DNA of 64,000 nt from Symbiodinium natans (lineage: Eukaryota > Sar > Dinophyceae > Suessiales > Symbiodiniaceae): assembly GCA_905221605.1 (NCBI GenBank), contig CAJNDS010002821.1, positions 60,001 through 124,000 of the forward strand, in the 5' to 3' direction. The first letter of the stretch is position 1. Each line of letters begins with the position of its first letter. Of the stretch, positions 55,201-63,647 are shown one piece after another. Made by a program: the position numbers and the translations under genes. The notes under the pieces are model-generated. The model searched no databases and was not told where the DNA came from. It saw only the letters and a list, made by a program, of their open reading frames with translations.

Positions 55201-55404
55201 TCGGCCTGGGGCCTTTTGGGGGCTTCTTGGGGGCTTTCCTGGCCCTTCCGGGGTAAAATGAAGGGGTGCCCAAAACCATCTGCTTGGTGGGGGGGCCCGT
55301 GGCCTTGGCCGGGGGGGTCCTTGGCTTGGCCCGGGGCCTTGGCCTGGGAAGGCTGAACCCAAAACCCTGAACCGACCTCCAGAAAAAAAGGGTTACGATT
55401 TGGG
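55201..55404. other. Cassette interior: no gene
   Basis: It contains a truncated dispersed element (AAAATGAAGGGGTGCCCAAA at 55256) and GGCCTTGGCC-rich text. Confidence 0.5.
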
Positions 55405-55588
55405 GTTATACTTTAGCTACGCTAAAGGTGGTCTGGGCGCCGGCCATCCCTTAGACGAGTACTGACGTTGTCGTAAAAAAGGCCGATGTCCGTTGGCCTG
55501 TTCACCTTTTCCGTTTCTCTTTTCGCTTGTAAGGCCCTCGGCCAAGCGTTCGGGGTCTGTCGCTCGACGGAAGCGACCCCTCACTTAG
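55405..55588 (+). other. Pre-array hairpin chain before T6
   Basis: TTTAGC-TAC-GCTAAA, AGGCC-GATGTCCGTT-GGCCT and GTCGCT-CGACGG-AAGCGAC, the last ending about 15 bp before the array. Confidence 0.5.
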
Positions 55589-55812
55589 TTTAGGGTTTAG
55601 GGTTTAGGGTTTAGGGTTTAGGGTTTAGGGTTTAGGGTTTAGGGTTTAGGGTTTAGGGTTTAGCGTTTAGCGTTTAGCGTTTAGCGTTTAGGGTTTAGGG
55701 TTTAGGGTTTAGGGTTTAGGGTTTAGGGTTTAGGGTTTAGGGTTTAGGGTTTAGGGTTTAGGGTTTAGGGTTTAGGGTTTAGGGTTTAGGGTTTAGGGTT
55801 TAGGGTTTAGGG
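55589..55812 (+). repeat. Interstitial telomeric array T6, the longest
   Basis: Thirty-two heptamers. Four consecutive units at about 55658-55689 are TTTAGCG instead of TTTAGGG, a local spread of one variant. Confidence 0.97.
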
Positions 55813-55905
55813 TGTCTCGCCGCGCAGCGGCAGTAAGTACCATGTGTAAATGGCGCCCCTACACACCCAGGGGGTGTGGGGGGGCGGCATGTCACGCGAA
55901 GGCAT
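55813..55905 (+). other. Post-array hairpin element D, divergent
   Basis: GTGTCTC, as after T4, then GCCGC-GCA-GCGGC and a second hairpin ACACCC-AG-GGGTGT inside GCGCC/GGCGGC-like flanks. It lacks the CCCACCCC/CCACCC tail, so membership in the family is uncertain. Confidence 0.4.
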
Positions 55906-56264
55906 CCGTTTTCAACGTAATCCAACAATTTCATTGGTGCTGGGTTCTTGGGGGCCAGGTGGGGCAAGGGGGCCAGGGCCTAGAGGGTGGCCAGAGGGCG
56001 GCCGGGGGGGGGGGGCGCCCAGAGGGGGGGGAGGGGGGGTGGGGGTCAAGGGGCCAGATTCCATGTGAGCAGAAAGCTTTTTTGGCGGTTTTGGCTCCGG
56101 AAGGGTGCCCCCCCATGGCAGACCCTAGATTTCAGGATTTTCGGGCCAAGGACCAGGGGGGCTCAGGAAGGTTCCTAGGGGGGCCCCCTATTAGGGCTTG
56201 GGTTGGGTTTTTATGAAAACAAAATGGCCTAGTGGCAAGGCGAGCCCTAGGGGCTCTCTATTCG
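55906..56264. other. Cassette interior: G-rich, no gene
   Basis: Long runs of G (around 56005-56050) and GGGGCCAGG words. No gene is recognised. Confidence 0.5.
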
Positions 56265-56394
56265 ACCACTCTCCAATGGCTCCACCCATTGTCCGTCCAG
56301 TAAAGGTGTCCGTCACTGCCGGGTATCTTCTGGGTCCAGGCACCCTTGTAAAGGGCGGGTACGGCCGAAGCAGGCCGGGTGGGAATTTAGGGTT
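56265..56394 (+). other. Pre-array hairpin chain before T7
   Basis: CAATGG-CTCCAC-CCATTG, CCCTT-GTA-AAGGG and CGGCC-GAAGCA-GGCCG follow one another and end about 8 bp before the array. Confidence 0.5.
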
Positions 56395-56458
56395 TCGGGT
56401 TTAGGGTTTAGGGTTTAGGGTTTGGGGTTTAGGGTTTAGGGTTTAGGGTTTAGGGTTT
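56395..56458 (+). repeat. Interstitial telomeric array T7
   Basis: Nine heptamers with TTTCGGG and TTTGGGG variants. Confidence 0.95.
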
Positions 56459-56566
56459 GCTCACTGAAGCGACGCGCCTCGACCCAAGGGGTCGTGGGCG
56501 GCGCGTCGCGCGAAAGCTAAAACCCCACCCCAAGACCACCCAAACCTTACTCTGTGTTTAGGGTCT
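56459..56566 (+). other. Post-array hairpin element E
   Basis: Inner stem CGACCC/GGGTCG (56480-56485 with 56489-56494), triloop AAG. Perfect 10-bp outer stem GCGACGCGCC/GGCGCGTCGC (56469-56478 with 56500-56509). The gaps are 1 nt and 5 nt. It is followed by CCCCACCCCAAGACCACCCA and GTTTAGGG. Confidence 0.75.
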
Positions 56567-56642
56567 ATTTTTTGGGATAGTTCTCTCGTTGCTTTGTATT
56601 CTCTGCTGTAGTTGTGGGTTGTTTTAAGATAAATCAAAAGGA

Positions 56643-58170
56643 AAAGTAAAGCAGAGGGCAACAGTTTGCTTGTACGTTGTGTCTTTCCCGAGTAGGCCCG
56701 GCTGGGAGCACCGATTCCGCGCTCGGGGCCGCGGCGCCATCGCTCGTTGTCACTGCGCTCCGTGGCGCCGCTGTGTACAAGAACGCTTCTTGTTCTCTCG
56801 TTGCTTTTGTGTTCTCTGCTGTAGTGGATATCTTAAGAAAAATCATAAACTTTTTACCCCAAAAGGGCCACACGAGTACCAGAAAGCACCCACGAGGCCC
56901 CAAGAGCCACCACAAGGCTTCAAAAGGCCCCCTAGAAGAAGGGGACCTCCAGGATTTGCTCGGGCCCGCAATGAAAAATGCTATTTTTTAATACAGAAAT
57001 CGATGGTGTTGGGCACAACGAAAAGCAGAGGGCAACAGTCTGCTTATACGTTGCGTTTTTACGCCCGAGTAGGCCCGGCTGGGAGCACCGATTCCGCGCT
57101 CGGGGCCGCGGCGCCATCGCTCGTTGTCACTGCGCTCCCCGGCGCCGCAGTGTACAAGAACGCTTCTTGTTCTCTCGTTGCTTTTGTATTCTCTGCTGTA
57201 GTGGATATCTTAATAAGAATCATAAACGTTTTACCCCAAAAGGGCCACAAGAGTACCAGAAAGCACCCACGAGGCCCCAAGAGCCACCAAAAAGCTTCAA
57301 AAGGCCCCCTACAAGAAGGGGACCTCCAGGATTTGCTCGGGCCCGCAATGAAAAATGCTATTTTTTAGTACAGAAATCGATGGTGTTGGGCACAACGAAA
57401 AGCAGAGGGCAACAGTCTGCTTATACGTTGTGTTTTACGCCCGAGTAGGCCCGGCTGGGAGCACCGATTCCGCGCTCGCGGCCGCGGCGCCATCGCTCGT
57501 TGTCACTGCGCTCCGCGGCGCCGCTGTGTACAAGAACGCTTCTTGTTCTCTCGTTGCTTTTGTATTCCCTGCTGTTGTGGATATCTTAATAAAAATCATA
57601 AACTTTTTACCCCAAAAGGGCCACAAGAGTACCAGAAAGCACCCACGAGGCCCCAAGAGCCACCAAAAGGCTTCCCCAGGCCCCCTAGTTGAAGGGGACC
57701 TCCAGTTTTACCCCAAAAGGGTCACAAGAGTACCAGAAAGCAACCACGAGGCCCCAAGAGCCACCAAAAGGCTTCAAAAGGCCCCCTAGAAGAAGGGGAC
57801 CTCAAGGTTTTGCTCGGGCCCGCAATGAAAATGTTATTTTTTTAGTACAGAAATCGATGGTTTTGGGCACCCCGAGTAGGCCCGGCTGGGAGCACCGATT
57901 CCGCGCTCGCGGCCGCGGCGCCATCGCTCGTTGTCACTGCGCTCCGCGGCGCCGCTGTGTACAGGAACGCTTCTTGTTCTCTCGTTGCTTTTGTATTCTC
58001 TGCTGTAGTGGATGTCTTAATAAAAATCATAAACGTTTTACCCCAAAAGGGCCACAAGAGTGCCAGAAAGCACCCACGACCCCCTAGAAGAAGGGGACCT
58101 CCAGGATGTGCCTGGGCCCGCAACGAAAAATGCTATTTTTGGTACAGAAATCGATGGTTTTGGGCACCCC
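56643..58170 (+). repeat. About 377-bp tandem repeat, four copies
   Basis: AAAGCAGAGGGCAACAG starts copies at about 56646, 57023 and 57400; a fourth, 5'-truncated copy starts near 57872. Each holds GTTCTCTCGTTGCTTTTGT, TACCCCAAAAGGGCCAC and the dispersed element in inverse orientation. Copy 3 has an internal duplication around 57703-57760. Frames of 70-230 codons repeat between copies but change frame. I do not support a protein. Confidence 0.88.
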
Positions 58171-58855
58171 GAGTAGCTGGGAGCACCTGATTCCGCGCTC
58201 GGGGCCGCGGAGCCATCGCTCGTTGTCACTGCACTCCGTGGCCCGGATGGAGGGCACCGATTCAAGAGGCCCGCAGAGCCACCAAAAGGCTTCAAAAGGC
58301 TGCAAAAAGCCTCGAAGGGCCGCCCCAGAAAGCCCCCAAAGGCCCCAACAGGCACCAAAGGCAACAAAAGGCCACCAGGAGCCACCAAAAGGCTCGAAAA
58401 GGCTTCACAAAGCGACAAAAAGCTTCAAAAAGCTTCAAAAAGCGACCCAGGATTTGCCCTGGCCCGCAATGAAAAGTGCAATTTTTTAGTATTGAAATCT
58501 ATGGTTTTAACTGTCCGGGAGGAACCCAAAAAGGCTTAGAAACTGTCCGGGAGGAGCCCCAGAAACTGTCCGGGAGGAGCTTAAAAAGGCCCGGGAGGAG
58601 CCCAAAAAGGCCCAGAAACTCCGGGAGGAGCCCAAAAAGGCTCAGAAACTGTCCGGGAGCCGGAGGAACCCAAAAAAGCGCAGACATGGTCCGGGAGGAG
58701 CCGGGGACCCTAAATCCTAAATCCTAAATCCTAAATCCTAAAAGGCTTCAAAAAGCTCTCTAAAGGAGGGGGACCCCAGCATCTGCCCTGGCCGCAATGA
58801 AAAGTGCGATTTTTTAGTACTGAAATCGATGGTTTGGGCACCCCTCCATTTTGCC
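56945..58855 (-). repeat. Six dispersed hairpin element copies in inverse orientation
   Basis: CAATGAAAAATGCTATTTTT or CAATGAAAAGTGCGATTTTT, then TAGTACTGAAATCGATGGT, at about 56970, 57347, 57824, 58120, 58468 and 58797. This is the same family as 51181-51640, with the plus strand carrying its complement. Confidence 0.8.
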
Positions 58856-59059
58856 CGAGAAGGGCCAGCCCCAAGAGCCACCAAAAGGCTTCCGTTGACC
58901 CAAAAGTGCCAGGAAAAGCTCAGAAATGGTCCGGGAGGAGCCCAAAAGGCTCAGAAATGGTCCGGGACAACCTCGTGAACACTAAATCCTAAATCCTAAA
59001 TCCTAAATCCTAATTTTTAAAGGGGGAAGGAAGGAGGGTTAGGCTTTAGGGCAAGAAAA
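58171..59059. other. Cassette interior: no gene; short repeats
   Basis: CCGGGAGGAGCCCAAAAAGG words recur at 58530-58710, and (CCTAAAT)n-like runs at 58711-58740 and 58983-59010 resemble a degenerate telomeric word in the opposite orientation. No gene is seen. Confidence 0.6.
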
Positions 59060-59236
59060 TATGCTTTAGGGCTTTACGCCCTGTTCCCTCTGAGGAGTGC
59101 GTTACGGTGCCAGAAGCTAACTCTTCTGGCACTAAAGAGAGCATCTGCCTCCAACTGCTAGACTGTCGCTAGAGGCTCGGCGGGCTCGCTGCGGCCCGCT
59201 GCCTTGCCGGCAGCTAATCAGGGGCCTTGCTCGCAG
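59060..59236 (+). other. Pre-array hairpin chain before T8
   Basis: AGGGC-TTTAC-GCCCT (59068-59082), GTGCCAGAAG-CTAACT-CTTCTGGCAC with perfect 10-bp arms (59107-59132), GCGGGC paired with GCCCGC (59180-59199) and GCTGCC-TTGCC-GGCAGC (59198-59214). Confidence 0.55.
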
Positions 59237-59327
59237 TTTAGGGTTTAGGGTTTAGGGTTTAGGGTTTAGGGTTTAGGGTTTAGGGTTTAGGGTTTAGGGT
59301 TTAGGGTTTAGGGTTTAGGGTTTAGGG
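59237..59327 (+). repeat. Interstitial telomeric array T8
   Basis: Thirteen uninterrupted TTTAGGG heptamers, joined directly to the 262-bp repeat at TACGGGGGC. Confidence 0.97.
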
Positions 59328-59589
59328 TACGGGGGCAGCCGAAAGGGGACAGGGAAAGAAATCAAGCCTTAACAGTTGCCTATATGGATTCCCCAGAAAG
59401 AACCAGAAGAAAGACAAACCCCCAGGGTTATGATACAAAGGGAAAGGGGCAGGACTCCTCCTTCCTACCAACCCCAAACCCAGACCCACGAACTTTTGAA
59501 CTTCTGTTGGAAGGCGTACGGCCATCCTTGAGCCAAAATGGACCACGGGTTTTATTAACCCTTTTCAACTCAACAAGGCAACCTCCGCA
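59328..59589 (-). repeat. 262-bp direct repeat, copy 1 (leader end of a second tandem unit)
   Basis: Identical over its whole length to 63201-63462. It contains the spliced-leader relict on the minus strand. Copy 1 is cut on its left by array T8 and continues on its right into the sequence downstream of the WW/S1 gene. Confidence 0.97.
59527..59548 (-). other. Dinoflagellate spliced-leader relict, copy 1
   Basis: On the minus strand this reads CCGTGGT then CCATTTTGGCTCAAG. Against the leader there is one substitution and one inserted base in the 5' part, and the last 15 bases are exact. Relict leaders arise when trans-spliced mRNAs are reverse-transcribed back into the genome. ATGGCCGTACG follows at once. 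Confidence 0.75.
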
Positions 59590-59594
59590 CTCCC

Positions 59595-59621
59595 CGTGTC
59601 CTGAGATCCTCTCAGGACACG
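59595..59621. other. Perfect hairpin with 12-bp arms
   Basis: CGTGTCCTGAGA-TCC-TCTCAGGACACG. On the minus strand it lies after the WW/S1 gene and a few bases before the next unit's leader segment. It could be a 3'-end or processing structure. Confidence 0.6.
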
Positions 59622-59683
59622 TCTGGAGGTGCCGGTCCCTTTTCATCAAGACCAAAAACTGCCGTTTTGGACCGATGGACGGG

Positions 59684-59700
59684 CCGTAGCCATTGGCTTG
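59684..59700 (+). other. Possible plus-strand leader relict
   Basis: CCGTAGCCATTGGCTTG matches the first eleven leader bases and then GGCT after loss of TT. It has no coding frame behind it, so chance is possible. Confidence 0.25.
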
Positions 59701-59755
59701 CAAATACAGGTTTTACGTCATCCAGGACGAGTGAATTAAGACGAAGAACCGTTCC

Positions 59756-62700
59756 TTAAGACTCTCCGGTTTTCTTCACCACGAACCCTGTCTTCAAATC
59801 TTTAGGGGCTGTACACTCTCTACTGTCAGGGATTTCCATACCCTTAACAGTAACCACCACCCATTTTTCTGCAGCGCGTTGGTTGTCCAGTACGTCGATA
59901 ACCAGAAAAAGAAAAGCCACCATGCTCCATTCAGTGATGTTCACTCTTTCGCCTTAGCTCAAACGAAGGCGGATCAGAATTTGCTCCAGATCCCACACTG
60001 TAAGAATCGGATCCATCACGGACCTCTGAATTGAGGAGATCATACCCTCCTTCTTCGCCTCCTCCACTGCAGAACATGCCTGTTCCGGCCCAGCTTCGGC
60101 TGCGGTAGACGCCTGAGCATCCGTTTCAGAGGGACGATCCTTTTCTTCAGAACCTTCCACCACTGATACCTCCTTCTTTCCAGGACTCTGGCTCTTCTCC
60201 TTCTTCCGGCTTTTACCTGAAACACCAGACTTTGTACGCGCCTTTGAAGAAGGCTTCTCCTCACCTGAAACCACCGCCTTTAACGAAGAACCACTCTTGT
60301 CCATATTTGCTGGTCGCTTTTTTGGCTTTGGAACCACGAGCGTATACGGATCCTCCGTCGCAGCAGGTTTCTTCCTTTTTTTAGTCTTCTTCAACTCCTC
60401 ATCGACGTTGACCCTTGTCTCCGAGGTCTCTGGCACCGCCTCCTTTTCGGGAGCATCCTCAATGAAATCCCCTTCTAGGGACCTTTTTCTCCCTTTTTTG
60501 GAAGTACCCCCTTCATCAAGATTGGCTTTGTCATACCAGATCCTCAGATCATTCGTCCATTCTTCCACCTCATCCAACGAAACCTCAAACGACTTCACTA
60601 CCTCGTGAAGTTCCAATGGAGTCAACACACCAGTCGTCCAGGAACACCACTCGGCACTCCTCAGCTCTTCGTCACCCTCGAACTTGATGAGCTTGAACAC
60701 TGGTTCTGCTTCAGCAAATGCCAAATCCGGCTTTCCACCAGACATATATGACACCGCTTCCATCAAAACTCCATCCGTCTGGTATCGTCGTCATAAACCA
60801 TTTGATCCTCCTCCTCCTCCAGCCTTTCAGGAGAACAGCGTCTTTCACCATCCATTCTCAAGGAGCACTCTATAGATTCTTTCTCCACAGAGTTGCTTTT
60901 GAACAGCTTCATCCCATTCCTCTGGAGATATCCGCTGGTCGGCAGACCACTCGTAGTGTTGCCAATCTTCCGTTTTCCAGTCCCATTGACCGTCGGAGGA
61001 ATTTTGGTACCATTGACCAGCGTACCATGAATCCTGCCACCACGTACCCGAACTGCTGTCTTTCCACTTGCGCAGCGTCGAAGAAGAGTCCTCTTCGTCC
61101 TCTTCCAAAATCAGATGGGTGTCCAAGATCACAGTACCATCTTCTTCAACTTTTTTCACCACTGCTTCAAGTATCACCGACCTTGAACAGAGGTGTGTCT
61201 TTCCCTTTCGCAGGAATCAATACCTCCAAATCGCCATGCTCCAAATACGCTCCATACGCATTGATGCAGCGAATAAGTCCAATGATCGTATCTCCCTCTA
61301 CATAGAGCTGCTTCCCCTGTGTAGGCAAGGTTGCCTCATTGGGCCCTTCCTTTGTTTGTTCACCAGAAACCGGCACCATTTCTTCGGCTCCTTGAACATC
61401 CCTTGCTTCCACCTGTGGGCCAAGCTGCTTGTCCTGCTCCTGTACGAGTCCCGCAAGATCATCCACCTTGCGCTCCAGGGATTCAGAACCATCTCCTTTT
61501 TTAGCCAACGGCTCTGCCTCATCTGTTACAGTCTGCACGGTGTCGACTTCCAGCAAACTTCCAGTCGGCAATGTTTCCTCCTTCTTGGAGGATGAGACCC
61601 CACCCGGGTCCTTCACTTTGTCATCCACAGCAGGCACCTTTTCTTCCACTGTAGGATCCTTTGGCTCCATGGTTACCAAAGGAGAAATAACACCACCATC
61701 GACCACAGCTGCTCCATTGGCTTCGGTGTGGCCTTCATCATTCTGTTCCTCGCCACCAACTTCAAGCTGCACTAGTGCGTCCACCTGTGAGCCTCCATCG
61801 TCGGCTACTACGGAGACCGGAGACCTGCGCTCCATTGTTGCAGTCATCCGCGGAACATGAAACCACATGCGCCTCAACCCGTGCCTCCTCTGCACTCCAG
61901 GTTTTCTCTTGCGCACCAGCCCGCACCTCATTGGCGCTCCAGGCCTCATCACCCTTCTTTGGCAAAATACCCGCGTCTCCAGTTATTCCAGAAGCCTCCT
62001 TTTGAGTGGTGGAATCCATGGCACCAGACGGAGAAACCTCCTCAGTCGTAACACGCAACCTTTTCTCCATCATCCTCATCTCCAGGACCAACCTCCTGAC
62101 TGCCAGAGATTTCATCCACCATCTGCTCCTTGGTAACCGACACAGCATTCACCTCCGCATTGGGAATTTTGTCCTCCGGATCCACAGATTTCACCGCTGC
62201 GTCACCCTCAGAAAGCGCTTTGCTCCGATCCAGGTGTCCTCCAGCCATGTCCTTTTGGAGACTCAGGTGTCGGAGTAGACGATGAAGGACCCAGTGCAGT
62301 CTCCAACTCCAGTTCATTGCCGGGAAGAGAACCAACCACCTCGTCACTTACCATCTTTTCCCTTTCCTCCGGCAGTGTCCACCTACTCTCCTGCGTATCC
62401 AGGCAGTAATAATACTGTCTCCCATCTGGGTGGATGTGCCACTCCCACGTTGTCCCGTCACACGCTATGATTGGACGCTCGTCTTTCCTAAAACCTTCTT
62501 CTTCGGAGACTTGACGCGTCCCTTCAGCTTCTTCGGACAACTGTCGCAACCTCTCAACCTCCATTTCCAGAATCTCCTCCTCACCCATGGCGTATTCAGC
62601 AGTAGGTGCAGCTTCAAAGCTGTCCGCACCCTTTGTTTTTTGTTCATCACCGCCTCCAATGCACATGGAACTCGCTGAGGGATCCCCTTCCATCTTGTTC

Positions 62701-63133
62701 AGAGATTTCCTGGCAGCTTGTGACACCTCTCCACTCAGAGTGGTTTGAACACTTTGATCAACCATCCGGCCTGAAGATGATGTTGACGGCTGATACCCAT
62801 GCCTCAGCAACACGCGTAATACTGTCGCCTCCAGTTCACGGTATATACCACCAGTTGCATCCCAGTTCCTCTTTTCCCCAGGCTTTGGCGACACAGAAAC
62901 AGCTCGTCCTTCACCTTCAGCATTGTTCACCATATCCGCATTGGGATCCGTACATTGGGGCCTTCTGCAACCGCCGCTTCCTCCAGATGTTCTTCTGCAG
63001 CACCAGGCATTTCTTCTTCCAGCACCGCTTCTTCAACCAGAGAACCAGTTGCACTATTGTCCACTCCGCCATCAGCTCCACCACTTTTGTCACCATTCGC
63101 AGAGGGCTGAAGCCATTTTTTGGGAGAAGGCAT
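59756..63133 (-). pseudogene. WW- and S1-domain gene with serial frameshifts
   Basis: Coding text runs through this interval on the minus strand in overlapping frames: 63133-62927, 62933-62208, 62347-62042, 62148-61762, 61952-61167, 61177-60845, 60766-59954. After an in-frame TAA at 59954-59956 the same frame continues to 59756. Visible domains are a WW domain at about 62447-62370 (TTWEWHIHPDGRQYYYC, then SRWTLPEE, with both Trp, the Tyr run and the Pro) and an S1-type RNA-binding domain at about 61320-61090 (IIGLIRCINAYGAYLEHGD, then KVGD, a one-base shift at about 61178, then EAVVKKVEEDGTVILDTH). A Trp/Ser-rich region follows, then a Lys/Glu-rich tail with nuclear-localisation-like KKTKKRKKPAA. 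WW domains bind Pro-rich peptides and S1 domains bind RNA, so an RNA-processing role is plausible. At least six shifts point to a pseudogene or uncorrected assembly indels. An acceptor-like TTTTCTTTCAAG|G lies about 20 nt upstream of the first ATG. Confidence 0.65.
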
Positions 63134-63138
63134 TGCTT

Positions 63139-63151
63139 CTTGAACCCAAAA
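63139..63151 (-). other. Possible degenerate second leader relict at the start codon
   Basis: The minus strand reads TTTTGGGTTCAAG between an acceptor-like TTTCTTTCAAG|G and the first ATG, against TTTTGGCTCAAG in the leader. It is close but also resembles telomeric text, so it is weak. Confidence 0.25.
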
Positions 63152-63200
63152 CCCTTGAAAGAAAACACCTTACCGCAGGGAACCGTTTGGGCTCATAACC

Positions 63201-63462
63201 TACGGGGGCAGCCGAAAGGGGACAGGGAAAGAAATCAAGCCTTAACAGTTGCCTATATGGATTCCCCAGAAAGAACCAGAAGAAAGACAAACCCCCAGGG
63301 TTATGATACAAAGGGAAAGGGGCAGGACTCCTCCTTCCTACCAACCCCAAACCCAGACCCACGAACTTTTGAACTTCTGTTGGAAGGCGTACGGCCATCC
63401 TTGAGCCAAAATGGACCACGGGTTTTATTAACCCTTTTCAACTCAACAAGGCAACCTCCGCA
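63201..63462 (-). repeat. 262-bp direct repeat, copy 2 (leader end of the WW/S1 unit)
   Basis: Identical to 59328-59589. On its right it is joined directly to array T9 (CCTCCGCA|TAGGGTTTAGGG). On its left it runs into the 5' leader of the WW/S1 gene. The repeat distance is 3,873 bp. Confidence 0.97.
63400..63421 (-). other. Dinoflagellate spliced-leader relict, copy 2
   Basis: Identical to the relict at 59527-59548. It lies upstream of the WW/S1 gene on the same strand, about 270 nt before its first plausible ATG, so it probably belongs to that gene's ancestral mRNA 5' end. Confidence 0.78.
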
Positions 63463-63647
63463 TAGGGTTTAGGGTTTAGGGTTTAGGGTTTAGGGTTTAG
63501 GGTTTAGGGTTTAGGGTTTAGGGTTTAGGGTTTAGGGTTTAGGGTGTAGGGTTTAGGGTTTAGGGTTTAGGGTTTAGGGTTTAGGGTTTAGGGTTTAGGG
63601 TGTAGGGTTTAGGGTTTAGGGTTTAGGGTTTAGGGTTTAGGGTTTAG
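63463..63647 (+). repeat. Interstitial telomeric array T9
   Basis: About twenty-six heptamers, with TGTAGGG variants at about 63544 and 63600. It begins at the exact end of the 262-bp repeat. Confidence 0.97.

Noticed and set aside
56670-58123. Frames of 73-232 codons repeated in the 377-bp units
   Set aside because: Frames change between units and no domain is seen; satellite shadowing is the simpler explanation.
59328-63462. LTR retrotransposon with 262-bp LTRs
   Set aside because: There is no gag, protease, reverse transcriptase or integrase. The repeat carries a spliced-leader relict, the flanks are telomeric, and the interior is a WW/S1 gene. A tandem-unit fragment fits better.
48626-63647. 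Telomere-telomere fusion scars
   Set aside because: All nine arrays have the same orientation; fusions would place CCCTAAA against TTTAGGG.
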